From UBA5069 sp964560495 (GTDB lineage: Bacteria > Chloroflexota > Anaerolineae > Caldilineales > Caldilineaceae): a DNA stretch of 64,000 nucleotides. Positions 43,015 to 52,333 of the stretch are shown piece after piece. How positions within the stretch are numbered: the stretch's first letter is position 1; each line of letters opens with the position of its first letter. The translations under genes and the position numbers were made by a program. The notes under the pieces were generated by a model. It did not search any database. It worked only from the letters and a program-made list of their open reading frames with translations, and was not told the DNA's origin. Where the stretch lies: the NCBI GenBank assembly GCA_964560495.1, contig CAZLMM010000002.1:1-64000 (forward strand). The letters are read 5' to 3'.

Positions 43015-44433
43015 TCAGTTTCCCCATATCTGCCTGAATTTCTCTTTTTCCTTCACATCGAAAAGAGCGATGGGAATGGAGAAAGGGTAGTCACCTGTGA
43101 AACAAGCGTTGCAATATCCCTCCTCTGCCTTGAGCGCCTTCATCATGCCGGCGATGCTCAGGAAGGCCAGGCTGTCAGCGCCGATGTGCGCGCAGATCTC
43201 ATCGACGGATTTGTGGGCCGCAATCAGCTCCGATTGCGTCGCCATATCCACGCCCATGAAGCATGGAAAGCGAATCGGCGGGCAGGCCACCCGCACATGC
43301 ACTTCCTTTGCCCCGGCCTTGCGCAGCATCTGCACCAGCGGACCCGAAGTGTTGCCCCGCACAATGGAGTCATCCACCAGCACAACGCGTTTATCCCGCA
43401 GGTTTTCAGGCAAGGGGTTGAACTTCATGGCGACGCCCACCCTTCGCAGTTGGTCCGTCGGCTCGATGAAGGTGCGCCCGATGTAGCGACTCTTGATCAA
43501 CCCTTCACTGTAGGGAATGCCGCTTTTGGCGGCATAGCCGATCGCGTGAGGCGTCCCCGAATCAGGGACGGGCGTCACGATGTCTGCTTCCACAGGCGTT
43601 TCTTTCGCCAGTTGCCTCCCCAATCGTTGACGCACCTGATGGACGAGCCGGCCGTTGAGTATACTGTCTGGCCGGGAGAAATAGATCTGTTCGAAGGTGC
43701 AGAAGGCCAGCTTCTGGGCAGGGATGCCCTGCACGATCTCATACCCATCCACGCCCAGTTTCACGATTTCTCCAGGTTTGACCTCCGCGATCATCTCGCC
43801 GCCGATGGTAGCCAACGCGCACGATTCCGACGCCAAGGCGTAGCCGCCGTCGATGCGCCCAAGAACCAGCGGGCGCAAACCCCACGGGTCGCGCACGCCA
43901 TACACTGCATCGCGGGTGAGAATGACCAGGCTGTAGGCGCCTTCTGCCCGCGCCATCATGATACGGATGCGCGTAACCCAATCTGCACCGCCGGCGCCCG
44001 CCAGCAGGTGAATCATCAGCTCGCTGTCGGTGGAAGTTTGCAGGCCCACCCCGCGTTCCAACAGTTCACGGCGCAATTGGGGCGCGTTGATCAGGTTGCC
44101 GTTGTGTCCCAGCGCCAGAGGCCCATCGAGGGTTTCCAGGGTGTAGGGCTGGGTGTTGCGCAAACGCGGCGCGCCTGTGGTGGAATAACGGTTGTGGCCG
44201 ATGGCCATGTGCCCCGCCAGGTGGCGCAGGTTTTCTTCGGTGAAAACCTGTGACACCAGCCCCATGGCCTTGTGGATGTGGAGCATCTGGCCGTCGCAGG
44301 TGGCAATGCCTGCCGCTTCTTGGCCACGGTGCTGCAAGGCGTATAGGGCGAAAAACGTGTGACGCGCAACGTCACGTTGCGGGGCGTAGATGCCAAAGAT
44401 TCCGCATTCCTCATGAAGCTCATCGCCAAACAT
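43015..44433 (-). CDS. purF: Amidophosphoribosyltransferase PurF
   Basis: A 472-residue enzyme for the first step of purine synthesis, making 5-phosphoribosylamine from PRPP and glutamine. The N-terminal nucleophile Cys10 in EECGIFGIY is preceded by a 9-residue propeptide that must be cut off. The Ntn glutaminase domain includes GIGHNRYSTTG-like AIGHNRYSTTGAPRL; the phosphoribosyltransferase domain carries the PRPP motif RVVLVDDSIVRGNTSGPL. C-terminal cysteines (CPPIRFPCFMGVDM, YCNACFTGDYPF) fit the Fe-S-containing Bacillus-type subgroup. Standard housekeeping gene. Confidence 0.96.
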   Translation of the reverse strand: MFGDELHEECGIFGIYAPQRDVARHTFFALYALQHRGQEAAGIATCDGQMLHIHKAMGLVSQVFTEENLRHLAGHMAIGHNRYSTTGAPRLRNTQPYTLETLDGPLALGHNGNLINAPQLRRELLERGVGLQTSTDSELMIHLLAGAGGADWVTRIRIMMARAEGAYSLVILTRDAVYGVRDPWGLRPLVLGRIDGGYALASESCALATIGGEMIAEVKPGEIVKLGVDGYEIVQGIPAQKLAFCTFEQIYFSRPDSILNGRLVHQVRQRLGRQLAKETPVEADIVTPVPDSGTPHAIGYAAKSGIPYSEGLIKSRYIGRTFIEPTDQLRRVGVAMKFNPLPENLRDKRVVLVDDSIVRGNTSGPLVQMLRKAGAKEVHVRVACPPIRFPCFMGVDMATQSELIAAHKSVDEICAHIGADSLAFLSIAGMMKALKAEEGYCNACFTGDYPFSIPIALFDVKEKEKFRQIWGN

Positions 44434-44445
44434 CGCGAACCGTCC

Positions 44446-45408
44446 TTATCTCCCCACACGCAGCCAATACCAATACAACGTGATGCCTGTCACCATACCG
44501 ACAACAACCTTGATGATCCAGGGTAGACCGCTGGGGCTGACAAAGCCCTCGATCAGCCCTGCAATGACGAGGAGCGGCGCGCTGCCCAAGATGAGCCGTA
44601 CGCCGATTCGCCCGCGCTCAATGAGCACTGCCCGTCGGCTCTGCAATCCGGGTCGAATCACCCCATCGCCCAGATAGAGGCCGCAACCGCCCGCCAGGAA
44701 GATGATGCTCAATTCGACGACGCCGTGGGCAATGACAAACTCCGCCAATCCAGCGGCCAGCCCGTGGGCCTGGAGCAAGCCAAAGACGGCGCCAATGCCC
44801 AGGCCATTGTTGAGCAGCACCCAGGCGCTGAGCAATCCAGCAACAACTCCGCCTGCAAAGGTCAAGAAGGTCACCTGGATGTTATTGGTGAAGATAATGC
44901 CGGCCGCTGCAGAGCGCGCGGTGGGTGCAATGTTCGTCCACAGCTCGCCCTCCTCAACCCGCTCCACCAGCGGGCTGATTCCCTGCCCGGCGATCACGTA
45001 AATCGCGTCGGGGTTGCTCCAGACGGTGAAGAATGCTACCGCCGCCCCCAACGTAAAGATCAGCGCAGCAAGGATAGTGTAGTTCAGCAGGGCGCGGTAT
45101 AATCGGGGATAGCTCTCACTGTAGAATTGCGTGAGCAACTGCCAGCGTAATGGCGCGGCGCGATAGACCACGTTGTGTGCGCGGCCCACTAACTGATTGA
45201 GATAGACGGCAGCGGCCTGCTTGGGAAAATCACGCTGAGCCAAGGCCAAATCGGCTGTTGCGCTGCGATAGAGGCGGCCCAATTCATCCAGATCGTGAAG
45301 CGAAAACGCCCGCACATTCGTGCGAGCACGCGTCACAAGCGCATCGAGCTGCTGCCAACTGGCGCGTCGCTGCGCAATGAAGTGATCGAGATTCACGGCC
45401 CAAGCCAT
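44446..45408 (-). CDS. SpoIIM-like membrane protein (stage II sporulation protein M family)
   Basis: A 320-residue protein. An N-terminal helical domain (NLDHFIAQRRASWQQLDALV, YRSATADLALAQRDFP) is followed by six or so membrane spans (such as NYTILAALIFTLGAAVAFFT and VTFLTFAGGVVAGLLSAWVL). The SpoIIM family (DUF95) is common in non-sporulating bacteria beside RDD and DUF58/MoxR genes, so sporulation is not implied. The ATG at 45408 is preferred because family members begin near the NLDHFIAQRR helix; a GTG at 45459 is the alternative. It is divergent from the RDD gene, a classic neighbour. Confidence 0.85.
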   Translation of the reverse strand: MAWAVNLDHFIAQRRASWQQLDALVTRARTNVRAFSLHDLDELGRLYRSATADLALAQRDFPKQAAAVYLNQLVGRAHNVVYRAAPLRWQLLTQFYSESYPRLYRALLNYTILAALIFTLGAAVAFFTVWSNPDAIYVIAGQGISPLVERVEEGELWTNIAPTARSAAAGIIFTNNIQVTFLTFAGGVVAGLLSAWVLLNNGLGIGAVFGLLQAHGLAAGLAEFVIAHGVVELSIIFLAGGCGLYLGDGVIRPGLQSRRAVLIERGRIGVRLILGSAPLLVIAGLIEGFVSPSGLPWIIKVVVGMVTGITLYWYWLRVGR

Positions 45409-45513
45409 TTCATCCGGGTGTATTCGGAACTCGCCTGCACCCGTTTCATCAAGCGACACCCTGCCCCGGGAACAGCGTCATGGCATTCCGGCGGGTGTTC
45501 AAAAGGAGTCTGT

Positions 45514-46359
45514 GTGACAAACTCCAACGACCCGCTTCAACAAGAGTATACCATCGAGACGCCAGAAAACGTAAGCTATGGATATGATGTGGCAGGGATT
45601 GGCAGCCGCTTCATCGGCGCGCTCATCGACACCTTCATCATCTTTCTCTTTTTGGGCGCAATCGACTTCATGCTCTTTGTCGTCATTCTGACCGCCGGCG
45701 GCGAACGCATCTTCGAGTCCGGCTTGGAAGCGGATATCGGCTGGATCGCTGGCGCGCTGGTCGGCCTCTTTGTCTTGCTCCAATTCATCATCTTTTGGGG
45801 CTACTACATGGTTTTCGAGTTGGTGTGGAATGGGCAATCGCCCGGCAAACGTGCGGCGAAAACCCGGGTAGTGCGTATGGACGGCGACCCACCCGGCTTC
45901 ATCGACGTGGCTGTGCGCAATCTAGTGCGCATCGTCGACTTTCTGCCAACGGCCTACGGCATCGGCCTTGTCACCATGTTCACCAACGGGCAAGCGCGCC
46001 GCCTGGGCGACTTTGCGGCCGGCACCCTCGTCGTGCGGGAGCGCAGCCATGTCAAGCTCGACGCCCTGGGATGTGAGCCGGCTCCGCGCCAATCTTTCAT
46101 CGTTGCAGGACAAGCGGAGGCGAGCGCAAGCGCCCATAGCAGCGAGTTTCCGGCGTTGCGCCGCATGACCACATCCGACTACGAATTGGTGCACGACACA
46201 CTGCTGCGTGCAGAACAGGGCGCGCTGTCGCCCAGCCTGTTGCGCCGAGTAGCCGTCGTCATGGCCGCCCGCGTCGAGGCCCAGCCGCCCGTTGATCAGC
46301 ATCACTTCAATCTGAGCTTTCTCCAACGCATGGAAACCGCATATCGCACACAACGCTGA
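45514..46359 (+). CDS. RDD-family membrane protein
   Basis: A 281-residue protein with an RDD domain: GIGSRFIGALIDTFIIFLF (first span with the Arg-Asp positions), FELVWNGQSPGKRAAKTRVV, and ARRLGDFAAGTLVVRER. A soluble C-terminal region of about 110 residues follows. RDD proteins are small transport or scaffold proteins of uncertain function, and pair with SpoIIM-like proteins in many phyla. The GTG at 45514 is five bases past AAGGAG at 45503. Confidence 0.87.
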   Translation: MTNSNDPLQQEYTIETPENVSYGYDVAGIGSRFIGALIDTFIIFLFLGAIDFMLFVVILTAGGERIFESGLEADIGWIAGALVGLFVLLQFIIFWGYYMVFELVWNGQSPGKRAAKTRVVRMDGDPPGFIDVAVRNLVRIVDFLPTAYGIGLVTMFTNGQARRLGDFAAGTLVVRERSHVKLDALGCEPAPRQSFIVAGQAEASASAHSSEFPALRRMTTSDYELVHDTLLRAEQGALSPSLLRRVAVVMAARVEAQPPVDQHHFNLSFLQRMETAYRTQR

Positions 46360-46371
46360 CGAAAGGACCTC

Positions 46372-47079
46372 ATGAGCACGCAAGCTCCCCTCTACTCACC
46401 CATGATCCGCGACCTGCCCACAGAATTGCGTCCGCGCGAGCGTATGCTTTACGCTGGCGCCGGCGCGCTGAGCGACGCCGAGCTGCTGGCCATCATCCTG
46501 CGCGTGGGCACCCATAACGAAAATGTCATCCGTATGTCCGAGCGTATCCTGACCGAGTTTGGCGGTTTCGTAGGGCTGGCGCGCGCCACCTTCGAGGAGC
46601 TGGGTCAAAGCCACGGCATGGGCGAAGCGAAAGCAACCCAAATCAAGGCTGCCCTTGAGATGGGACGGCGGCTGGCAGCCGCCGCGCCAGAGGAAAGGAC
46701 CCAGGTGCGCAGCCCGGCGGATGTGGCCAATGTGGTGATGCTGGAAATGGGGCTGTTGGAGCAAGAAGAATTGCGCGTCGCGCTGTTGGACACAAAGAAC
46801 TACATCTTGCGCATTGCGCGCATCTACGCCGGCAGCCTCAACACCGCAGTGGTGCGGATAGGCGAGGTCTTCCGCGCCGCGATTCGCGCCAACTGCGCGG
46901 CCATCATCATCCTACACAATCACCCCAGCGGCGACCCCACGCCCAGCCCCGAGGATGTGCGCGTCACCGAGATGATCGTCGAGGCCGGACGTCTGCTGGA
47001 CATCGACGTGCTCGACCACCTGGTCATCGGTCGCAACCGCTTCGTCAGCCTGAAGGAGCGGGGATTGGGGTTCAGGTGA
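46372..47079 (+). CDS. radC: RadC/JAB-domain DNA repair family protein
   Basis: A 235-residue RadC protein: an N-terminal helix-hairpin-helix region (ELLAIILRVGTHNENVIRMS, HGMGEAKATQIKAALEMG) and a C-terminal JAB1/MPN metalloprotease-like domain with HNHPSGDPTPSPEDVRVTEM. The His-x-His...Ser...Asp metal motif is intact. RadC is often linked to mobile elements and natural competence, and its role in repair is not proven. It starts 13 bases after the RDD gene. Confidence 0.93.
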   Translation: MSTQAPLYSPMIRDLPTELRPRERMLYAGAGALSDAELLAIILRVGTHNENVIRMSERILTEFGGFVGLARATFEELGQSHGMGEAKATQIKAALEMGRRLAAAAPEERTQVRSPADVANVVMLEMGLLEQEELRVALLDTKNYILRIARIYAGSLNTAVVRIGEVFRAAIRANCAAIIILHNHPSGDPTPSPEDVRVTEMIVEAGRLLDIDVLDHLVIGRNRFVSLKERGLGFR

Positions 47080-47133
47080 GAGCGATTGTACTCTGCACCT
47101 CGCGCGGTTCTGTTGCGTGTTCTATGCCATAGT

Positions 47134-47255
47134 ATGAGCAAGTTGCCCAGCTCTCCGGTCAGGAATGCGTCGTCATCCTGCGCCGCTTTGGCTTCCGTGT
47201 CGTGCGCCGCGACGATCCGTTCGCCCAGGTGATCGTCCCTAACCATAAGGTTTAA
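47134..47255 (+). pseudogene. HicA-family toxin remnant
   Basis: ATG at 47134 gives MSKLPS, then a one-base frame change restores LSGQECVVILRRFGFRVVRR and, after a short foreign stretch, VIVPNHKV before a stop at 47253. These are the start, helix and C-terminal part of a HicA mRNA interferase (SKLP...LSG-E-CV-IL-RFGF-VVRQ-GSH...VP-H). The catalytic GSH segment is missing. No HicB antitoxin gene remains. The piece lies in the 197-base interval after radC and before the convergent GT39-like gene. Confidence 0.6.
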
Positions 47256-47276
47256 TAGAGGATAGACCTGTCACAT

Positions 47277-50069
47277 TTACCTTACGATCTCCATCGCGCC
47301 CACCCTCACCGCGTCGTCAGGCGCACGCTGACCAGCCGCATCGTAGACCGGCCATCGCTCCAGGCTCAGCTCGTCATACAGGCCGGCGACCACGGTGTAC
47401 TCGCCCGATGGCAGGTCCGCGCTGAGGGGCAGCGTGCGCCGATCCACCACGTATTCGCCGGCGGCCCACTGATTGAGGGGATACCCGTCGGCTGGCGCCC
47501 CGTCCAACTGGGCGACCAATTGACTGTCGGCGTCGAGCAGGTGCACAAACACTTGGGCCCGGCGTTCAGGATCGACCAGCGCCCGCCACACAAGCTCCAC
47601 CCGGAGCGCTTCTTGGGTCGGTGTGATGGTTGCCCCGACCAGTTGCACCTCGCCGCCCAGGGTGGCGCTGATGGGGATGGCAAACCCTGGCGCGTCCATA
47701 CGTCGTTGCAATGGCTGAACTGCAACTTCCCCGACCACGCCGCTCGATAGCCTTCCCTCCTCGTCCGTGATGCTAAGTATGAGGGGCGCGCTGCTCGCAG
47801 TAGTCATACTCAGGGGAATACGCCCGCGCACCCGCTGACAGAAGCTCTCGTCTTCCTCGATTTCCTCCGTGGGCGCCAGCGCACCCTGCCAGAACGTGTG
47901 ATCGCCAAGAGTGAGCGCTGCGGCTACGTTGTGCATGTCGTCGATGGCGCGCAGGTGCAGGTCGGCGACGAAGGGCGCGCCGGGCTGTAGCGCTGCGCTG
48001 CGCAGCGTGATCGTCAACACATCCGCCGGGCCGATGGAAGCCAGCGCCTGCGCAGACGCCAGTGGGTCATCGCGCCAGGCGCGCACCGGCAGTTGCGTCT
48101 GGCCGGCCACGGCCGTGTCGCCGGGCGCGCCGAGCCGCGGTCGGCGCGCGTTGTCTGCCAGGTATTGATACCACCCGGCGACCACTCGCGCCTGCTCGCC
48201 GCCGGCGCATGGATCGAGCAGCTCTGGATAGCCTCGGTCGATCACCCTCTCGCCGGGCGTCCAGAAGGGCGTGGTGTAGGAGCCGTTGCCTGGCAACTTG
48301 TCGGCCTGGGCCACGCGCACGCCGTCTGCGTCGATCAAGTGGAGAAAGCTCGTCAGGTCGCGATAGGTGGGCGCTTCGCTGCGCCAGAAGAGATTGACCG
48401 GCCCAGCAGGGCTGGCCTGCATTCCCAACAATGTCGGGCCATCGTCAAAGGCTGCTTCCAGCGGCGTTTGGGGCGCATAGCCCGGCGGCCAATCGTTCGC
48501 GGCATCGGCGTCGATGGAAACCAGCGACAGCAACGGCTCGCCATAGCGGTCGGACAGGTGTTCCAGCCTGGCTGAGGGCCATAGTTGCGCCAGCTGCTCG
48601 GCCCGCTGACGTTCTTCGCCGGTAAAGGCATAGGTTGCGCCCATCCCCGGCGGCGGTAGTACGATGGTGTCGGCGGTGTCCAGCGTATTGATATTGCCGC
48701 CCCCGCGGAAGAAGCGCACCGGCGGATGGTCGGCCCAGAGGGGCGAAAAATAGACCGGTTGCGCTTTGCCGCGCTCCTTCAGGATTGCCAGGGCGTCGGC
48801 TTTGTCCACGTCATAGACGTAGTAGACTTCTCGCGCCTGGGGAAAGCGGACGAAATAGTCGTTCACTGTGACCATCAGGCTCGCCGTGCAGAGCGCGCCA
48901 GCCAATGCCGGCCCCATCCACGGCCTGGGCCAAGGGCGAACGACGATCCACGTCAGCCCCAGGCCGATGGGCAGGAGCACTGCAGGCAGGCTGGGCAGCG
49001 TGCGCGAGTAGTTGGGCGCGGCTTCGCTCATCACTGAAGGCGCCAGCATCGCCGCCGCCCACAACGCAATCAGCCACAGCGCATCGGCGTCCGGGTCGCT
49101 GCGCCGATTGCGGCCAACGAGCCGACTGCCCCAGACAACGACGCCGATGACAAAGGGAATGGAAATGATCCAATCGAGCACGGGGCGGTTGGCAGGGCCG
49201 TGAGTCCAGTCCACATCGCCGACGAAGCTGAACATGCCCAGCACGCGCAGCGTGTTCTCGCCCAGGAGGAGAAGAGGGCTGCGCTCACCGCTCACCCGTT
49301 GGGCAAAGACTGACACTTCGGACGCATGGCCAAAGAAGAACTCTGGATGACGGTAGAAGGTGATCCCCAAGGGCAAGAAAACAAGAAAGGCGACGCCGCC
49401 GCTAAGCAGCAGACCACCCAGGGGCGCATCGAGACGCAGACGACGCTGGTCAGGCGTGCGCCAGAGCAAGATGAGCGTATATGCCAGGAGGATGAAAGGA
49501 ACAAAACGCCCAGTGGGATTGGCGTAGACGCTCAGACCCATGAGCAGCCCCGCGGCGACAAAGGCCAGAATCCGGCGGCTGGCGCGTTCGGCATGGGTGG
49601 CGAGCCAATAGCATGTGAAGACGCCGCACAGGATCGCCGGCATGGTGATGACGCGGATGCCGTAATGGCTGAAGTGGATATGCCAGAGGGAGATGCTCAG
49701 GGCCAACGCTGTGAAGCCGGCGATCAGGCGGCTTTCTTTCCGCAGCATGACCCGTAGCATGAGGTAGGTCGCCGGGATGGCGGCGACGCCCCACAGGGCC
49801 GACGCCATCCGCAGGGTGTAGGCGCTCAGGCCAAAGAGCGCGCCGATCCCTGCTTGAAAATAGGTATAGAGCGGCTCGCGCCCACCGTTGGCCGGCAGGA
49901 AAATAGGGCGATTGCCGGCCAGCACCTGACTGGCGTCGATGGCGTTGAATGCCTCGTCGAATTGAAATCCGGGCGGCGTTTCGCCCAACTGGTAAAAGCG
50001 CAGAATGGCTGCCAGGAGCGTCAACGCCGCCATGATCAGCCAGTCGCGCTTCGTCCATGCCTCATGCAC
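47277..50069 (-). CDS. GT39-like (PMT/ArnT-type) membrane glycosyltransferase
   Basis: About 930 residues. The N-terminal half holds eleven or so membrane spans, with the first extracytoplasmic loop carrying the FQFDEAFNAIDASQVL acidic motif that marks dolichyl/undecaprenyl-phosphate-sugar-dependent transferases of the GT39/GT83 clan. Further spans include LRMASALWGVAAIPATYLML. The C-terminal half (about 430-930) is a soluble, beta-rich extracytoplasmic region that looks like two carbohydrate- or protein-contact domains; I cannot name them. It likely transfers a sugar to a surface acceptor. GTG at 50069 is chosen over a TTG six bases upstream. Confidence 0.8.
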   Translation of the reverse strand: MHEAWTKRDWLIMAALTLLAAILRFYQLGETPPGFQFDEAFNAIDASQVLAGNRPIFLPANGGREPLYTYFQAGIGALFGLSAYTLRMASALWGVAAIPATYLMLRVMLRKESRLIAGFTALALSISLWHIHFSHYGIRVITMPAILCGVFTCYWLATHAERASRRILAFVAAGLLMGLSVYANPTGRFVPFILLAYTLILLWRTPDQRRLRLDAPLGGLLLSGGVAFLVFLPLGITFYRHPEFFFGHASEVSVFAQRVSGERSPLLLLGENTLRVLGMFSFVGDVDWTHGPANRPVLDWIISIPFVIGVVVWGSRLVGRNRRSDPDADALWLIALWAAAMLAPSVMSEAAPNYSRTLPSLPAVLLPIGLGLTWIVVRPWPRPWMGPALAGALCTASLMVTVNDYFVRFPQAREVYYVYDVDKADALAILKERGKAQPVYFSPLWADHPPVRFFRGGGNINTLDTADTIVLPPPGMGATYAFTGEERQRAEQLAQLWPSARLEHLSDRYGEPLLSLVSIDADAANDWPPGYAPQTPLEAAFDDGPTLLGMQASPAGPVNLFWRSEAPTYRDLTSFLHLIDADGVRVAQADKLPGNGSYTTPFWTPGERVIDRGYPELLDPCAGGEQARVVAGWYQYLADNARRPRLGAPGDTAVAGQTQLPVRAWRDDPLASAQALASIGPADVLTITLRSAALQPGAPFVADLHLRAIDDMHNVAAALTLGDHTFWQGALAPTEEIEEDESFCQRVRGRIPLSMTTASSAPLILSITDEEGRLSSGVVGEVAVQPLQRRMDAPGFAIPISATLGGEVQLVGATITPTQEALRVELVWRALVDPERRAQVFVHLLDADSQLVAQLDGAPADGYPLNQWAAGEYVVDRRTLPLSADLPSGEYTVVAGLYDELSLERWPVYDAAGQRAPDDAVRVGAMEIVR

Positions 50070-50112
50070 GAGCAAGACCCATCATCGTGAACAACGAATC
50101 AACCATCCACCA

Positions 50113-50760
50113 TCAATCATTCACCAGCCCATAGCGCAGCGCCAGAATCGCCGCCTGGGTGCGGTCGGTGACATCGAGCTTGGCAAAGAGGCTGCTCACG
50201 TAATTCTGGATAGTCCCTTTGGAAAGAAAGAGCCGTTCGGCAATTTCGCTGTTGGAAAGCCCATCAGCCAGCAGTCGCAGCACTTCGCGCTCACGTGGGT
50301 TCAGTTCCGCCGCCAGCCCGCCCATCGTCGTCGGCCCACCCGACTGACTGACGTAACGAAAGAGCTTACCCGCCACTTTGGGGTCTACGGGGGTTTCCCC
50401 CGCCGCCGCTCCACGGATCGCCGCAATGATCTGTTCGCGCGGCGCGTCCTTGAGCAGATAGCCCGCAGCGCCGGCGCGCACAGCGTCGAAAACCCACTCG
50501 TCGTCATCATACGTGGTCAACACAAGCACCCGCGTCTCAGGGTGCTGTTGGCGAATCTGGCGCGTAGCCTGGATGCCGTTCATCACCGGCATGCGCAGAT
50601 CCATGAGCGCCAGGTCGGGGTGGTGTTTGGCCACAAGCTCCACCGCGTCAAGGCCATTGGCGGCGACGCCCACCACCTGCACGTCGCTGACGCTGTGGAG
50701 AATTACCTGCAAACCCTCGGTGACGACGGGTTGATCGTCGCACAAAATCAGGCGAATCAT
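50113..50760 (-). CDS. LuxR-type response regulator
   Basis: A 215-residue NarL/LuxR-family response regulator: receiver domain with acidic DD at 8-9, phospho-acceptor Asp54 in LALMDLRMPVMNG, VLVLTTYDDDEWVF and Lys in AAGYLLKDAP, then the C-terminal LuxR helix-turn-helix (LNPREREVLRLLADGLSNSE, SKGTIQNYVSSLFAKL). Its ATG overlaps the histidine-kinase stop (4 bases), so the pair is coupled. The divergent ABC exporter genes are its most likely target. Confidence 0.93.
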   Translation of the reverse strand: MIRLILCDDQPVVTEGLQVILHSVSDVQVVGVAANGLDAVELVAKHHPDLALMDLRMPVMNGIQATRQIRQQHPETRVLVLTTYDDDEWVFDAVRAGAAGYLLKDAPREQIIAAIRGAAAGETPVDPKVAGKLFRYVSQSGGPTTMGGLAAELNPREREVLRLLADGLSNSEIAERLFLSKGTIQNYVSSLFAKLDVTDRTQAAILALRYGLVND

Positions 50761-52070
50761 ACAGCCTCCTGGGCGACGTTCAGAATCACCGCCGTTCCCG
50801 CGTTGGGCGCGCTTTGAATCGAGAGCGCGCCATTCATCATTGCGGCTCGCTCCATCATACCTTGCAAGCCAAAGTGATCGGCCAGATCGACTACGGCCGG
50901 GTCGAAGCCGCGACCGTTATCGCTGATGGCGAGGCGCAGGACGCCACCGCTCTGACCGTTGCAGTGGAGTGCGACGCGCAGCTGTGTGGCCGCTGAGTGA
51001 CGCGCCGCGTTGTTCAGCGCTTCTTGCGCCACGCGATAGACGCCCTGCTCCAGAGCAGGCGAAAGAGTCGGCGGAGAGGCCGGCATCTCCAGTTCGAGGG
51101 CCATGCCCGCCCGTTTCGCCGTCAATTCAGCCAGGGTGCGGATGGCAAGGGGCAGCCCCATATCCTCCAGCGGCGAGGCGCGCAGGGCCTGCAACGCACG
51201 GCGCGTTTCGGTGAGGCCGCTGCGGGTCTGGGCCAGGGCTTTGGCGATCAGCGCCCGCGCTGTGGCCGGCGATTCATCCAGCGCGCTGTCTGCCGCTTCG
51301 AGCTGCACGGCCACTGCGCTCAGCGAATGGGCCAGCGTGTCGTGGAGCTCGTGGGCCAGGCGATTGCGCTCACGGCTGACGATGAGCTGCTCTTGGGTGG
51401 CGGCGGCCCGCTGCAAGCGCGCGTTGGCGGCGGCCAGTTCACGGCGCTGCGTCCGTTGCGCGCCGATCATGCGGGTGACGATGTAGCCGACGATGGCGAA
51501 AACAACGGCGCGCGTGACGCTCATCGTTGCCATATCGAGGAAGGTGATGTGGGGGGGATGGGGCGCCAGGGCGCTGAAGGGCAGCTCGGCGAGGGTGATT
51601 CCTATGCAATAGCCGATGACAGCCTTGAGGTCATATTGCCAGGCCACTAACACCAAGGGAATCATGAGCGATGCCAGCAGGCTCCAGCCGTTGTCTATGA
51701 CGAAATCGCGCTGACCCGGCGCAGCCTCGACCTGGAGCGCCAGCCCTGGCAGCACCCAGCCGAGAAAGACGTAGCGCGCAATAATGGCGGCAGCGCTGTA
51801 ATAGACGATGACGATGGGCAGGAATGCACGACCTAGCCTTTGCGGCAGCCCAGGCCAATAGACGTAAACCAGGAGCAGACCAAGCGTCGCCGGCTGCAGC
51901 AACATGGGCGGAGGAATGAACCCGAACTGGATATAGGCCACGATCAGACCGGCGGATTGCAGCACAAACTGGAGTGTGAAGAGCATCTGCATGACCTGCA
52001 GAAGGCCCGGCTCGAGCTGAAATGGAGTTGTTTGGGTCTGGTCGCTACGACCAAATTCAACTTCTTGCAT
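50757..52070 (-). CDS. Sensor histidine kinase (HisKA_3 type)
   Basis: A 437-residue kinase. Residues about 25-205 hold six membrane spans (such as VMQMLFTLQFVLQSAGLIVA); a dimerisation/phosphotransfer helix has SRERNRLAHELHDTLAHSLS with phospho-acceptor His243; the HATPase domain has N-box EQGVYRVAQEALNNAARHS and G1 box SDNGRGFDP. No large extracytoplasmic sensor is present, so it may sense membrane stress like DesK or LiaS. Divergent from the MacB-type exporter at 52334. Confidence 0.92.
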   Translation of the reverse strand: MQEVEFGRSDQTQTTPFQLEPGLLQVMQMLFTLQFVLQSAGLIVAYIQFGFIPPPMLLQPATLGLLLVYVYWPGLPQRLGRAFLPIVIVYYSAAAIIARYVFLGWVLPGLALQVEAAPGQRDFVIDNGWSLLASLMIPLVLVAWQYDLKAVIGYCIGITLAELPFSALAPHPPHITFLDMATMSVTRAVVFAIVGYIVTRMIGAQRTQRRELAAANARLQRAAATQEQLIVSRERNRLAHELHDTLAHSLSAVAVQLEAADSALDESPATARALIAKALAQTRSGLTETRRALQALRASPLEDMGLPLAIRTLAELTAKRAGMALELEMPASPPTLSPALEQGVYRVAQEALNNAARHSAATQLRVALHCNGQSGGVLRLAISDNGRGFDPAVVDLADHFGLQGMMERAAMMNGALSIQSAPNAGTAVILNVAQEAV

Positions 52071-52333
52071 GTTTACAGTATATCACGCGCACCAGCCGCG
52101 CCGACCTGTGTGATGCGTCAGGATGTGATGTGAGCCGACTCATGTGATGATCTGAACATGCTCATCGTAAGTCATGACCGCTGCCACTATCGGCCGCCAT
52201 CGCCAACAGCTATTCTGTTGAGTGTAGGAAATACTTTCGGCCATCTTCGTGGAAACTGGTGAGCTTTCAGGAAGATTGTAAGCGGCTCAGAGTTCATCAT
52301 CTGAGGATCGACCATGGTGGAAGCAAACAAGAA

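Noticed and set aside
44446..45408. Evidence for sporulation from a SpoIIM-like gene
   Set aside because: The DUF95/SpoIIM family with an RDD neighbour is widespread in non-sporulating bacteria. No other sporulation gene is present.
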